NCBI RefSeq assembly: GCF_035083965.1
Contig: NC_089735.1
Location: 7,342,001 to 7,406,000 of the forward strand
Direction: 5' to 3'
Length of the DNA: 64,000 nucleotides
Origin: Branchiostoma lanceolatum
Taxonomy: Eukaryota > Chordata > Leptocardii > Amphioxiformes > Branchiostomatidae
Part shown: piece after piece, positions 1 through 12,669 of the stretch
Layout: each line of letters starts with the position of its first letter
Numbering within the stretch: the stretch's first letter is position 1
The notes under the pieces: generated by a model
Told to the model about the DNA's origin: nothing
The model's database searches: none
What the model saw: the letters and a program-made list of their open reading frames with translations, nothing else
Translations under genes and position numbers: made by a program

Positions 1-343
1 CACTCCTCCCTACCACCAACCAGCGTTTTTGCTACCACCGTGTCACATGACGTACCCATTACGTCATCGCGATCGGTTGTGTAATGGCAGCATTAAGCTA
101 GATTTCAATGATAGTAATGATGATGATGATGATGATGATGATACCAACAATTGCAATGAGAGCAAACCTTAAGATGATAACGAAATATCTGTTAGGACTT
201 AGGTCTAGCAAGATACAGATCTTAACCGGTTATGTTCAAAGCATCATTGATAAGTAAGAATCTTTGTAGTTAGGAAGCATTGTCAGCTAAAACATTGTTT
301 TGATACTACATTTTGTAACTGGACCATGTAACATCTACTGATA

Positions 344-570
344 GCGTAATTTCACCAGGGTACATAATTCCGCCACCCTGAAAAGATACGTTCAAACTGA
401 TCTCCAACCCAACGTCCCCCAGTATAATACACTCCTGTATATCTAAAATGTGCATACCTGGGGGTGCTGCACTACAGCTCGAGATCTCTTAAACCTACTT
501 TTCTTGAAAGTGGCGGATTCATGTAACCAACCTCCTTGATGTAACCCAGTGGATCAATATTAATGGAGGT
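344..570 (+). repeat. Interspersed repeat, family member 1 of 2 in window
   Basis: The stretch beginning GCGTAATTTCACCAGGGTAC and ending near ATTAATGGAGGT is closely matched by the reverse complement of 31581-31809, including the shared block CATAATTCCGCCACCCTGAA. The copy at 31 kb has an inverted partner arm at 31281-31370, so the family is probably a non-autonomous inverted-repeat DNA element. No coding potential is seen. Confidence 0.7.
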
Positions 571-1774
571 TAGTAAAAATTAGCACTCAACCTATAGATG
601 TGTCCTCTGCCAGTGCAAGTCCATCAAAGTCTTCAAAGTTGGTGAATTGTGGAGAGGCCGTTCCTCTCACTGAAATGCATTAAACGATAACAAGACAATG
701 AATTAGATGCTGCACTGGTAACAATGGTAATTGTAACAATAAAAACAGGAAAATACTTAGGTCTCATCAGCCTTCATTTGAAAGTTGACCTTCTAAATTT
801 CTACTCTTTTGAAATCTTAAAACTATATGCTAGGGGTGTACTAGGCTTTCTGGCCATGTCCTTGACAACAACAAAATTCAGCTGGTCCGTTTTGTATGAT
901 TGTGTTTTATTGCTGTCAATTGGCATAAATATACATTAATTTGTTTTTGTACATAATAACTTGAAGTGGCTGTTAGAAACTACCACTAATGTGTAGAAAG
1001 GCCGTTCATTACTATATAGCGTAACAGCTAGCTATATGGTCTTGTTCATTGGTTTTCCCTGTCCGTACATTTGGTTTTACAATTCTTTTAGCCCGAGTAG
1101 TATTAGTCTCCAGGTGCCCTACCCTGTGAACTGTTGCCATTTTAAAAGAATGAATCACCGCACAACGTGAATATGAATGATTTATGACCACATTTCTATA
1201 CTGGGTACAGGAAATACATTAACTGTGATGACTAATAATGATGTATAAAGTATATTTGAAATGTCATGCCCGAAGGCTAATTTCAAGTGCGTTATAGTAA
1301 CATATTAGGAAACATACATGCGACATTGAATTCTGATTTACTGTATTGTAGCAGAAGACTACTTGAATACTAGTGTTAACTATATTTAGAGAAGCTGGCT
1401 TTGACTTATCTTTCTTAGAAGAAGAGGAAGACGAAAAACCCCACAGCATATTCTGTCATTTCTGTAAATCTGCCAATGTGGAAAGTTAGGCTAGGTCGTG
1501 GAGACCTCCTAATAGAAAATTCGGTTCTTTCGTTACGGCTAACTGAACATTTGGAAATAAGATGTGTTTCTTCTTCCACCGCTTTAGACATACAGTTTAC
1601 AGCATCGTGGTAAAATGAGACTGAATCGTTCTTACCAACTATAAGCTGAGTCAGTTGTACTACCAGAGTCAGGATGACTTTCATCGACATCTTCAACAAC
1701 CTTTGTCACCATTTCTCGTACACGTTCACAGTTTCTGTGTCGTGGGAAGGGACATGCTATCAATTGTTAGAACA

Positions 1775-1933
1775 ATCTGGCAAACAGTGGATGCGGCGAT
1801 CATTCACTGCAAATTAATTGAAGTTGGTAAGTACAACCGGACTCCTCCAAATGACAGAATGTGTACGTTCTGTGATAATGACTGCATAGAAGATGAAATG
1901 CATTTTTTTAAAGAATGCTCACTATACGCATAG
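1775..1933 (+). pseudogene. LINE C-terminal zinc-knuckle scrap
   Basis: The plus frame reads ...GKYNRTPPNDRMCTFC, then IEDEMHFFKECSLY. The CxxC...EDExHFxxxCxxY pattern is what I know from the C-terminal zinc-binding region that follows reverse transcriptase in many animal non-LTR retrotransposons. Only about 50 residues are recognisable and no reverse transcriptase core lies next to it, so this is a dead 3' scrap. Family within the LINEs is not resolved. Confidence 0.55.
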
Positions 1934-2366
1934 ATGCGCAGATCCCTTGTAAGTTCCGTACAACTAGACAAGAAATATACGCATTTTACAAATAACGAAT
2001 TATTCACAAGTATCATGTCATCTTAAAACTACGATATAATTTAACATGTTTCAAGAAGAGAGATTTCGATGGAATTAACATAATGTTCATTTTCTTTTAC
2101 TTGAATTATGTTACCTAATGCATTTAGCACATGTTGGGCATGAATATACAATATAGTTCATTGTCATTGTCATTATAAACTCTCTCGTTTGTAATACAAC
2201 AGTTATGATCATATCTGCCATATCGATTTACATAAATTAGTAAGAGAGAAAAAGAAAATACAACGCATCATTATGTTTTCCAGTGATCCTTATGTACACA
2301 GACGATTTTTGAAATGGGTCAGATTCTCTAATGCCGGGGGAAATACTAGACTTAAAGTTTAGTTTA

Positions 2367-3022
2367 GTTTTAAAGATACTGTTATAGTGATTTAATGAGT
2401 TAGAGGCATGCTAGCTCATTAAATCACTAGTAAGGGTTTTAAAGATTCTGTTATAGTGATTTAATGAGTTAAAGGCATGCTAGCTCATTAAATCACTAGT
2501 AAGGGTTTTAAAGATTCTGTTATAGTGATTTAATGAGTTAGAGGCATGCTAGCTCATTAAATCACTAGTAAGGGTTTTTAAGATACTGTTATAGTGATTT
2601 AATGAGTTAAAGGCATGCTAGCTCATTAAATCACTAGTAAGGGTTTTAAAGATACTGTTATAGTGATTTAATGAGTTAAAGGCATGCTAGCTCATTAAAT
2701 CACTAGTAAGGGTTTTTAAGATACTGTTATAGTGATTTAATGAGTTAAAGGCATGCTAGCTCATTAAATCACTAGTAAGGGTTTTAAAGATTCTGTTATA
2801 GTGATTTAATGAGTTAGAGGCATGCTAGCTCATTAAATCACTAGTAAGGGTTTTAAAGATACTGTTATAGTGATTTAATGAGTTAGAGGCATGCTAGCTC
2901 ATTAAATCACTAGTAAGGGTTTTAAAGATTCTGTTATAGTGATTTAATGAGTTAGAGGCATGCTAGCTCATTAAATCACTAGTAAGGGTTTTAATATTCT
3001 TTCAGTAATTTAATGAGTTGGG
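2367..3022. repeat. 69-bp palindromic tandem satellite, nine full units plus one decayed unit
   Basis: Nine near-identical units of about 69 bp run head to tail, followed by one degenerate unit starting near 2990. Each unit contains an inverted repeat, TAGTGATTTAATGAG ... CTCATTAAATCACTA, separated by a short centre containing GGCATGC. Every unit could therefore form a 15-18-bp hairpin. Units differ at two or three fixed sites (GATACTG/GATTCTG, GTTAGAGG/GTTAAAGG), and these variants are mixed along the array, which suggests recent unequal exchange or rolling amplification. There are no unique spacers between units. Confidence 0.9.
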
Positions 3023-6000
3023 ATGCGCTGCCAATTGTTAACACAGGTAAATGTGGTTAACACGTGAATTGACTGAAATACTTTTCTGAACTAAATAAAT
3101 GTGCTAAATAGCTAGAGCTGAAATACTAGTAGCTTCTAGGCACGCGAAAACGATATCCCAAGGCATTAGAGAACCTGGTCCATGTTGAAAATCACGAATC
3201 AGCGCTCCCCCAAAAAATACACGCCGACGCTCCTAGAAGTCTGCAAAGAATGTATTTTACTACCTACATTGTCTCTAACACAAAACAACTCGAGTAAAAC
3301 TGGTTTTCCAATTACTATCTGTCTACTTGCTAATCTAAAGATTACATGTACAGAGAATGATTCACTTACCTCTTCTGTTTTTCCGCAGATTTAAAGAGAA
3401 CCTCTCTGTAAGCAGTTACATGAAGGGACTTGAGCAAACAATGGGGTGCTAAATTTCATCTTTAGGACAGTCATACTGTAGGAATGACATCAGCAAGCCT
3501 CATTAACGCACTAGACTAAGCTTCATCACAACTACATCTTTCTTCAGCGATCCAACAGAATTTGAAGGTCACAACGCTTTTCAGCCATAAAGGGGAACAG
3601 ATTTAGCATGCAAACGCTTTCATGTCCATGAATGGGAATTATTTATTATTTAAAAGCCCCTTTATGTCCGTGTATTCCCGAGAGAGATCTGAAAGCATGT
3701 ATACCTGAATGTGGAGTCATTTCTGAAACACTGATATCATCATCAAATTGTATGATGCAAAAATGTTAATCTAGTGCTTTTTAAGAATAATCAGTGAGAT
3801 AGTTGCTTTAGGAATTTTTTACGAGAGTCTATGGTTGTTTGCACTATTGTAACTCTTAGAACGTTTTCAACAAATCATAGCAGAACTGTTAGGCAGCTAC
3901 GGTGATTCACCAACTGACTATTGTTTGCACAATACATGCCATGGACGGTCCATTTTATAATGACGCTTTTCAAAGGGTGTTAAATGCTTTTCAAAAATCT
4001 ATTGACCGCGCGCGGGTCTGCATGGGGGATCCTGGAAACGCTTAACGGTAAATTTAGGAGGGGAGTTCTCAAAGCCCCCTTAAGTCTCTCTGATTCTATC
4101 ATGATTTGTTACACGGTGACTGCTCTGTGGAGGGAGGGATGGTTTTTTAAATCCACCAAAAGTTCTTTCTGGCTGCATGCACACAACAAAGACATACACA
4201 CCTGCCAATGTTTCTGTTGTCCTTCTGCAATCTTTCCCCCGGCCATACTGACCAGGCTGCTTCATATCGCTAGGGGGCCCTGTTCTCACTTCATAACATG
4301 ACTGTTATCATTGGCACTTCGCTTCACTTAATAGTTATCTCCATTAAAAAATTGAGATAAAATATTGTGTGTGTCTGTGCGTCTGTCTGTCTGTCTGTGT
4401 GTCTGACTCTGTCCGTTTGTGTTTCCGGGCTGCCGGTGTCCAAGTTTGACGTCAGATTGCGGAGTTTGATTTGATTCCTCACGCCAGAATTGCGCCGTAG
4501 ACCTGCGCAATGATAACATTATCATCGAGGATCACTTTGGCGAGATCATTGATATCTTCCAAGCAAACCGGATCGCTTTTTCAGAGTTTTTATGAACCAT
4601 GCCTAGAAAATCGCTGACGTTGCATCGGACAACGATTGAACTATTTTGTTCACTGCCTACTACAACAATGTAAAGGTGTACAATCACTCCGGACACTAGA
4701 TATTTGAATTCGGCACCTTTGGACGTATCTGGCATCCTCGTGGCGAACGGCAAAAATGGCCGGGTGGACATGTTCCGAGGCGCCGCCGGTAGTTTATTCC
4801 GGTACAGTCGCGAACGTTAAAAGATCTACTACCCACTGCCATAATGCAGTGCCCTGGGACCTTTAATGTCAGTGGTTTGAACTCTGCTCAAGATGATCCG
4901 ATTTCATTTTTAACGACATTGCATCTACCTTTAATTTCCACGCCATATTTATCTAATGGTTTGATCGGCGCTAGAGGAGTACTGACTTTGCTGTCACCAA
5001 TATCATCACGGTAGATCGACCTCGCATTTGTATTTGACTAGCGCTAGACAAATTAGTGATAATCAAGCTTTTTAACTTATTTTGAAACGAAATAACCAAA
5101 ACGTTCATTTTTTTATCGTTCCAATCATGCATACACTAAAGGACTCTAAGACTGGAGCGGGGTATTGAATTCTCTTCCCCAAATACCATGTATATCACTG
5201 GAGTGAATGTGAAGGTCAATAATGATACCTTGTGAAACCAATGATAAGAGAATCACGTAGAATTTATTAGTTTACATGCGATTCCCCAATAGTATTCTAA
5301 AATGTATATCATAATGACATTGTACCCATCATTTACTCACTGTACATAGCTTGTATAGATGGTGAATAGGAGGTTTGGGTAATGAGAGATGTGTCAAGAG
5401 AAGGGTGAAATACTAACGTTACGTGTACTAGGGCGCGGTTCAGGAATGGGGTTTATTCCGTACTCCCCCTCCCCTCTCTCTCTGTACTACCCCCCACACA
5501 CCCCACACCCACACCCAAACATACATCCCTCTCTCTGTCTCTGTCGCTCCATGGCTGTCTTGGGGGCGCGGTGGGCCTTACCATAAGAATCTCCTGTGGC
5601 GTCGCCAAAAACGACGTAGTAACTTAATAACTAGGCAAACTCATGATCGTTTTGTGAATTGATTCGCAAATGCCATAGTCTACTTAATGATTATCACAGT
5701 TCAAAATAAATGTCGAAAATCCTGACGGATTTTATAATACTTTGCCACCATACTTTTGTAATCTCAACAGCGGAAAATGTTTTCCTCTTTGCGTTTACAC
5801 GCTGTCAAGATCAAAAGGTCACCAAAGTACGAAGGGGTCAACAGCTGAAGTTCCATTTCCGGGGTTGAGAACTTTTCCACGAAATGCGGGACAAACAGGA
5901 TTTACCGTGTTGATTTTGCAACAACAAGGACTCTACATGTACCCTTAGGCTAGAATCTAGGGAAATTGTGCAGAAAAATCAGCTGAAAAAGCGCATGAAG

Positions 6001-6572
6001 CCAAAGGTAACGACCTAATCGTTTTAGTTTTGTTTGGGGGGAGGGGCACGGGTTTCCTTGTTGATCTTCAAAATGTCAAGTTTATTATGTAACGTTAACA
6101 CAAAGTACACGTGGCAAGATGAACCTTTTGTTATACCTTAGATAGGAAAATGCAAATAAGCAAACTTTCTTAAGAGGACCACAGAGCGTTTGCATGCTAC
6201 AATACTGTATACAATTTGTATCATAATACAGTATGAGTTTCACTAACACGGAATGGAATCATATAGCTGACGGGTTTTATGAACGGGTTTATGAAAAGGA
6301 CTGGGCTGACCATGCTAGGATACCAGACCAGGCTACCCGTTCTGGACCCCAAGGGTAAACCAGAAGAATACATGAAAACTTGGGGATGAATTTAAACAGC
6401 ACAGTGTACACAATTTGATTTGCTAATTCAAATATTAATACTTAATCCGATCTGTTGGGGTCCTGGTAGGCACCAGTTGTTCAATACGTACCCCAGATAT
6501 AAACAAAAACAGCAATCACTCATACAGGGCAGACTGCAGTCTACATATAACACGGTCAAACAAGATATATAG
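3023..6572. other. Intergenic stretch without recognised gene
   Basis: No host exon with convincing splice signals is visible. A TGTG/TCTG-rich low-complexity tract lies around 4365-4425. The 4430-4860 stretch, with its GC-rich end, looks like part of an interspersed repeat but I cannot define its ends. A CT/CCCCAC-rich tract lies at about 5465-5550. Nothing else is supportable. Confidence 0.5.
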
Positions 6573-6702
6573 AATACAACACGGGGTATTCCGTATCACC
6601 CGAGGTACCAGCCCAGCCCAGCTGCGGGTCAGATCGCCTGATGGCCTACGACCACATGAGGTCTGGGACCGAGGGTAATGCGGAATGCCCCGTGTTGTAT
6701 TT
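6573..6702. mobile_element. Short palindromic MITE (AATACAACACGGGG arms)
   Basis: The left arm AATACAACACGGGGTATTCCG is matched by the reverse complement of the right arm ending CCCCGTGTTGTATT near 6702, with further imperfect pairing inward (ACCCGAGGTACC against the complement of GGGACCGAGGGT). The element is about 130 bp and encodes nothing. It lies about 240 bp upstream of the start codon of the R-SNARE-like gene, so it may sit in its promoter or 5' leader region. The target duplication is not clear. Confidence 0.65.
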
Positions 6703-6939
6703 TATTTATGTCATAGAGAAACCACCCGAGAAAACACACATTTCAATGCTTAATGCGCCAGAAGTTGAGACAAGTCGGTGTCCATGAACAAAAAATTGTA
6801 ACAGCCGCTCATTCCAACGCCCGAATATAGTATTCGAATGTATCCGGGTATGACATAAAGTGAATTATTATGTATTTCCTTTCATTTTCTTGCATATTCT
6901 CTCTCAGTTGTATTCTTGGCTGCAAGAAGTTGTGGAACC

Positions 6940-9900
6940 ATGGGAATGTGTCTGAGTGGTGACAAGGACTCAGAAGCCCCGCCCCCTGAAGAAGATACAG
7001 GGTTCAAAAGTAGCTATGTAAAAGGTTGGTAACGTCGTTATTGTTATGTAATACATGTACTTGTATCAACTAATCACACACATATGTTACAGTACGACTC
7101 AGGGATCTCCCCAGAAATATAGAACAGGATGGTAGGAGGGTGCCAAACACTGCACAAGTATTGCAATTTGCCTCTTCCAGACACAAACAAAGTCATTTCC
7201 TGCAATTTCAGCTTTGCATCTTGTCTACAAGTTACAATTAATAAGGAAATCTTGAGTTTTAAGCAAAATTACAGGATTGGCTGGGGAAACATTGAAAGAA
7301 ATATGCTAATGTGAAAATCAACAGGATGGAGGAGCACCACTGTTCCATTCTTTAGGGCGATCCCTGCAACTCAGTCATTCAAACATCTGGTCACCATCAG
7401 ACTTGGTGTAGGGGTACAGCATTTGAGTGCTGATCCTGAGTGTCAATCACAATTAGACTTGCTTTTCAAGAAATATAAGAGATTAGCCATAGCTCTTGCA
7501 ATAGCCGAAAAATCTGGGGCCAAAATAACGAGAAAGATTTAAAACTGGAGACAGCTCTGTTTGGCACCAACTTTTTACTAGTATGTAACAGTCAGAGTCT
7601 AAATGATAAAGTCTGAGATAGACATACCCCCTGAACTGCACATGTTGTTTCATTTGCTGTTTCCAGCACGAGTAAAAGAGCGATCGGAGGCAAGAGAAAG
7701 GGAGTCATTGCTTCGACAACAACAACAACAGCAACAAATGCAGGGCCAAACCACGTCGAGTAGCCAGGGGAGTTACCAAGGTGGCGGGAGTATCACCAGG
7801 CTGCAGGCACAGACGGGAGGACTGGCGAGCGACATGGCACGAGCTCGAGAGGTAAGGACTCACTGTTAATGCAGAAATGTTCGCGATGGTTTTATGTTCA
7901 CGGTTTTTGCGGCGACTGTTTCACTGCAAACTTAAAACCACCGTGAACACTTCATTTTCGCCTTAGCATGAAATGACAACTAAACAAACTCAAATACATT
8001 TACAGTATTGTTTGGGTGGAAGACCTTTGGACTCTTAAGTTGCAGTAGATTCTACATATTCGTATAGCCCATATATTTGTCAGCCCATTTTATATGTCAG
8101 TCTGGAATAGCGCCAGTAACGTCACTAACATCCCAAAGGGAGGGAGGGAGGACAAATATAGGATTGATAAGATACAAACAACACACTCACCATACCGCAA
8201 CTTCATTCATAAAACTTTGTTCATACATGTAGTACAGTACTAGTATCTTAAATCAAGAGACCCCACTAGTTTAGTACATTCCTGTTTTTCAAAATTTACC
8301 AAGAATGCAACATCAACTGTTTCAATCGAACTTACAGCGGTGAAATCTACACAAACTTACAGTCTGACACTGTGCAGTATGAGCAGCTCATGTTTCCAGC
8401 TCCAGTTAATAGTATGTACATTACATGATGAAACGTATGTAGAAATTCTTCTGTGAGCTTTGGACTCTTCAAATGATATTATGCTCACACATAATGAAAA
8501 TAATGAGATGTTTGACTCATGTAGCTTCTTGGCCCTTGACCCCAAGTTCAACTTTTGACCTCTATTGAGTTTGACCTTGGGATGGCTAAGACTTTGAGTT
8601 ATGGACAACAGTTTTGTTTTGACATACAGTCAAACCTGCCCAAGGCGACCACCCGGCGGACCGAGCAAAAACGGTCGCGATGGACAGGTGGTCGCCATGA
8701 AGAGGATTCCACTCACATGTTTCCAGGTCGAGGTTTTCAAATACAGTGCGTAAATGGATGGAAAATTATGTGAATTTAGACAACATGACCCCCACCAGGT
8801 TCAATTCTCATTGACAGAAAGATCCTACAAAAATTACATTTTCCGTTATCGTCGTAATAATTGTAACTACATCGTGTATACATTTTTGTCATAATTTTGA
8901 CTACAAACAAAGGTTGCCTCGATGATCGCAGCACCATCCCGCATTCACACGTTACATTAAATAGTACACACTCACACACACGCACATCATCGAAGTTTTA
9001 AGGCCTGAGACAAATCCCTAGAAAACACCTGCTGACCCCAGCCTTTTTTTGGGCGCCGACCGCTGGATAAAAGGGGCAAAAAGTTTTCGATCTGACAACT
9101 AAAGATGAAAACGGAACGGTGTGATTTCGTCGCGCCGCGCCGCATCGAAAAGTAAGTCAGTGCAGCAGAACGCACAGCGTCCAATAAAGGTTTGTGAGAT
9201 TCATGGAAATAAAAAGAAAATAAGAATACTGATTTTAATTAATAACTAGAGTATTCGTAAATGTTCATACACAAAAGCAACGTGTTTTAGAAAGGTCAGC
9301 GGTACGCAAAATCCGGGCCGCGCCAAAACCCAAGATGGCGTCGGGACCAAGGAACAACATTTCTCGCCCGACGTTTTGCCCGCCGCGAAGTCATTTTTCG
9401 GCGGAATTTAGTAAGACACAGACAGATTTTTGTTGAAAATACAAGAAATAGATAGTAGTTTCTGCGAAATCTGACTTTTTGACGCCATGCACTACGTATT
9501 CGTTTTGAAATTTGAGTTTAAACCGAACTGAGTTTGCGGTAAACTAACTATAAGATTACGATAGGCACAACAACATCACAAACATTTGTCTTTACAATAT
9601 TTATAGGGGGAACGTTTTATTAAAACACTTCATGGAGGAATCAATGCTATAACATTGCTATTCCATATACTTTTGTCCTTATTTTTGTCCTTCAAAGTCT
9701 TGAAAACATTTCCGTGAAATCCGACAGCAAAATGATCCGATGTCAGCACAAGCTTGAAAATTAGGCGGCCGCCATGGGCAGGGATTGTGCTCTGTGCGGT
9801 TCCCAATTCGTGGCGGTCGCGGTCGCGTTGGACGGGTGGTCGCCTTGGGCAGGCAGCTTAATGCTTGTGCCTATGGGGAAAATTTTCGGGACCGAGAAAA

Positions 9901-10761
9901 AACGGTCGCCATGGCCAGGTGGTCGCGTTGAAAAGGTGGTCGCCTAGGCAGGTTTGACTGTATCAGATTTTATTTGTTTCTACTGAATGTTGTCCACTTT
10001 TGTCTCCTGGCTGAATGTAGCATGTTGTGTCCTGTATATGCTGGGCCCCCTTGGAAATCACCTTTTACAAGCCGAAGGGGCAACCCAGCCGTATTGTGAT
10101 GAAATGAATAAATAGAATGAAATGAAATGCAACCCATATCCCTATACTGTATATGGGGACCAGGGCTGTCTCCAGGGACCCGTCCTTCTGTCCCAGGGCG
10201 GAAATTTGCTTGTTGTGACCAAGGAGGTTATATAACGTCTATATAACCTCCTTGTTGTGACCAAGGACATAAGTACATGCTTATGCCACATCTTCAGAAT
10301 AGACCCCAGAGCAGAATAGTTCCTAGTTAGAAACTTTCTTCAAGCTGTGATTGTTCAAAGCCATTATACTTGACTTGAATGTGCTTATTCAAGGCCTACC
10401 ATCGAAGAAGTCACACCATGGTGAAACCTGCAGTCTGAGTGCGGGCTTGAAAAAAGTTTCAAACGGGAACTATGCGGCTACAGCGTCCTTTCTGAAGATG
10501 TGGCATAATTGTGTACAGTTGACTTTAGGTTGACCACTAGAATTGCCTTTATGTACACTTAGACTTAGAGAGTCTCCACCCCTGAGTCATTGCCAAAAAA
10601 AGTGTGTAAATAAAATTTGGTGTTGTACATCTGTGTTTCTGCAGGGTCTTGATGAACGAGGGCAGAGACTGAGGCAAGTCGAGGATGTGACCATAAAGAT
10701 GGGGGCAGAGTCCAAGAACCTCGGAAGGACCACTGGCAAGCTCAAGTCCAAGTACAACTGA
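6940..10761 (+). CDS. R-SNARE-like protein with N-terminal MGxC acylation motif, 3 exons, 128 aa
   Basis: Model: join(6940..7024, 7667..7851, 10645..10761), with GT/AG introns and phases 1 and 0 that fit exactly. The protein starts MGMCLSGDKDSEAPP. Gly2 with Ser6 fits the N-myristoylation pattern and Cys4 could be palmitoylated. Residues 30-50 are charged and then Gln-rich, followed by a Gly/Ser/Gln linker. From about residue 80 to the end (GLDERGQRLRQVED ... KLKSKYN) runs a heptad region matching the brevin/VAMP SNARE motif. LDERGQRL aligns with the VLERDQKL of VAMP2, placing Arg95 at the zero layer. No transmembrane segment follows, so the acyl groups would be the only membrane anchor. The nearest known folds are the VAMP, tomosyn and amisyn R-SNARE motifs; orthology is not resolved. 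Expected role: binding syntaxin/SNAP25-type partners, either for fusion or as an inhibitory SNARE. Confidence 0.75.
8627..9960. mobile_element. 1.33-kb MITE with CAGTCAAACCTGCC ends and TA target site
   Basis: The left end CAGTCAAACCTGCCCAAGGC is mirrored by the right end GCCTAGGCAGGTTTGACTG, and both are bounded by TA (8625-8626 and 9961-9962). The TA duplication and CAGT start fit the Tc1/mariner-pogo group. Subterminal blocks around GGTCGCCATGG and GGTGGTCGC are repeated in both arms. No transposase frame is present, so it is non-autonomous. It lies in intron 2 of the R-SNARE-like gene. Confidence 0.85.
10220..10254. mobile_element. 35-bp palindromic micro-insertion with 7-bp target duplication
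   Basis: Two perfect 15-bp arms, CAAGGAGGTTATATA and TATATAACCTCCTTG, flank a 5-nt centre. The heptamer TTGTGAC stands immediately on both sides (10213-10219 and 10255-10261). A second insertion with the same arms and its own 7-bp duplication lies at 22647-22679. The copy is inside intron 2 of the R-SNARE-like gene, next to a fragment resembling the 45909-46131 element. Confidence 0.75.
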
Positions 10762-12298
10762 TGTTGACAAATTAAGGAGACCACTGTTTTTACTGAAGTG
10801 CCTTAAGTGCCTTAAGTGTTTTTACTTAGTCACACTTGCAATAGACAATGACAAACTATTGCAAAAAATATTGTGTCAATCTTTTAAAATTCTCTTGCCC
10901 ATGTTAGAATTTGTGAGATATTGGAAAAGTAGAACACGCTGTTTTCATAACTCTTTCAATCTCTCATAACAGTGCCATATCAGTGAACGCAATGTAAGCA
11001 TTTCCTACTATGAAAACACATTTTATTGTCAAAAGGTTATTAGAAAATTACTAGATTTAGACTGATTTTGATATTGACTCATGTTAACTTACTACTTTTC
11101 TTTTATGAGTTTGTAACAGCTGATATCTGCTTACTGACAGCCATGACCCAATTTTTTGATAGATATTTTTTGCTATACTAGTATTCGTTTTTGACCAATG
11201 GAAATAGGGTGATCCTGGCTGCCATTAAAAATGAGCAGTTTGTGGTAAGAGAGTGGAGGCACCATGGTCAAATTAGATTTGTATGTTTTGGTTTTGCTTT
11301 TATAATATTGGAGAATAGCCTTTTCAGCAAATATAAAAAGATTATCAATTTCCCTAATGATAGCCAAAAAATCTGGAACCAAAAGTGACAAGGAAACCTA
11401 ATGTATGCTTTGTGTCTCATTTTCATGGATTCTTTCGCCCTCGGGTTACATTAAATTCAGAACTGAGCCCTACAGAAAAAAATTGAAATGAATTTTTACT
11501 GTTTGCACATTGTCTTTCTAAAAGTGAAAATGTTTGATACTCCGAGCGGGCTAAGCTGTCTGAGCAGGCGGGCATCACTCCCAGCGCCATAGAGTTATCG
11601 GGGAGCCCCAGATGGCATAGTTTCCAGGCTAAATTTTAACACAATCATATAAATTACTTCTCATGTCATTGGAAATACACGAGTATGTGCATAAGGAACT
11701 TAACTACATGTTCACTGCACGTCATGGTTTTATTTCAGCTACATGTATGATCAGCAAACTGTATTGCTTCTGTTCAGAAAAGCAAATGATATCTAATAAT
11801 TGTAATTAATACTATAATATAAATCTGGCTACATGAATAATTTCAGAGGTACTGTTTACTTTCTCATCGAGAGCACAACACCACTGTTATTTGTAGTATT
11901 TTAATCCTGTGGTTATACAAAGATAAAGCTTTGTTGCATTTTAAAAGTCCATCATATACAAATGTACTTGTTTAGCTACTAACTCTAGTAGCATTGTTGC
12001 TATGCCACTTGATCAAATTTGTTACAGTTTATAAGGATGTGTTTTAGATGTTTTCTTGTCTCATGAAAATATATCACTGAATCTGTAATGTTTGTGAATC
12101 ATTAGTTACTTTCTTTAGTTTCCTGTTTCTTTAGTTTCAATTCTAAGGATATTTAAGGAAGGATAGTATAGACAAGCCGTTGACAAGCTACAAAGAATGT
12201 TATGTATGGTCACATTTCCAAATATGGTTGGGTTGCTTTGCAGGAACGGAGAATAAAAGTGTACATCAAGAAATAGACACAAATTATGCTCATGATTC
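10762..12298. other. 3' flank of the R-SNARE-like gene, no further gene seen
   Basis: This AT-rich stretch probably contains the 3' untranslated region of the upstream gene. AATAAA occurs at about 12252-12257, but I cannot tell whether it is the functional polyadenylation signal. A GC-richer block near 11535-11630 looks like part of an interspersed repeat. No coding exon is supportable. Confidence 0.4.
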
Positions 12299-12508
12299 GC
12301 CAAAAACAGTCACTCAAGCAACTTGATAAAATTTTGAAACAGACGTTTCTGGCAACATCCACTAGCACTGTCTTTGGTCATCAGTGACAGTACAACTGAC
12401 GAAAGACAGTGGATGCTGTCTGAAACGTCTGTTTCAACATTGTATCCAGTTGCTTGAGTAACGGTTTTGGCGTTTCTTATTATCTGGATGTCTTATCTTC
12501 ATCAACGT
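12299..12508. mobile_element. Inverted-repeat MITE of the ACTCAAGCAACT / GAAACxGACGTTTC family
   Basis: The block GCCAAAAACAGTCACTCAAGCAACT is answered by the inverted block AGTTGCTTGAGTAACGGTTTTGGC about 170 bp later. Inside, AACAGACGTTTCTGGCA and the inverted TGTCTGAAACGTCTGTT pair again. A one-sided tail (TTATTATCTGGATGTCTTATCTTCATCAACGT) follows the right arm. Related elements lie at 44556-44860, 47500-47690 and 57655-58067. No protein is encoded. Confidence 0.75.
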
Positions 12509-12669
12509 ATGCCCATGATTATTATTTTCTAATTTTTTTTTGTGTCATACTTTTCCTCCCACAAAACCGGGGTCCAGTTTGGAAATGTGACCTAGCATGA
12601 TTGAGAGGCGTTGGAATCACATGAGATCAATTCATGTTGCTGGTTTCTTTGGTTAAACACCTGCGTCAC

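Larger units (their letters stand above)
1..2366. other. Intergenic stretch with a (TGA)n run, an interspersed repeat and a LINE scrap
   Basis: I see no supported host gene here. A short TGA/ATG trinucleotide run lies at about 117-142. Positions 344-570 belong to an interspersed repeat that recurs in opposite orientation at 31581-31809. A LINE C-terminal scrap lies near 1775-1935. The remainder is AT-rich and only short chance frames are open. Confidence 0.6.

Noticed and set aside
2367-3022. Regular palindromic repeats suggesting a CRISPR array
   Set aside because: Units abut directly with no unique spacers, and the surrounding genome is clearly eukaryotic.
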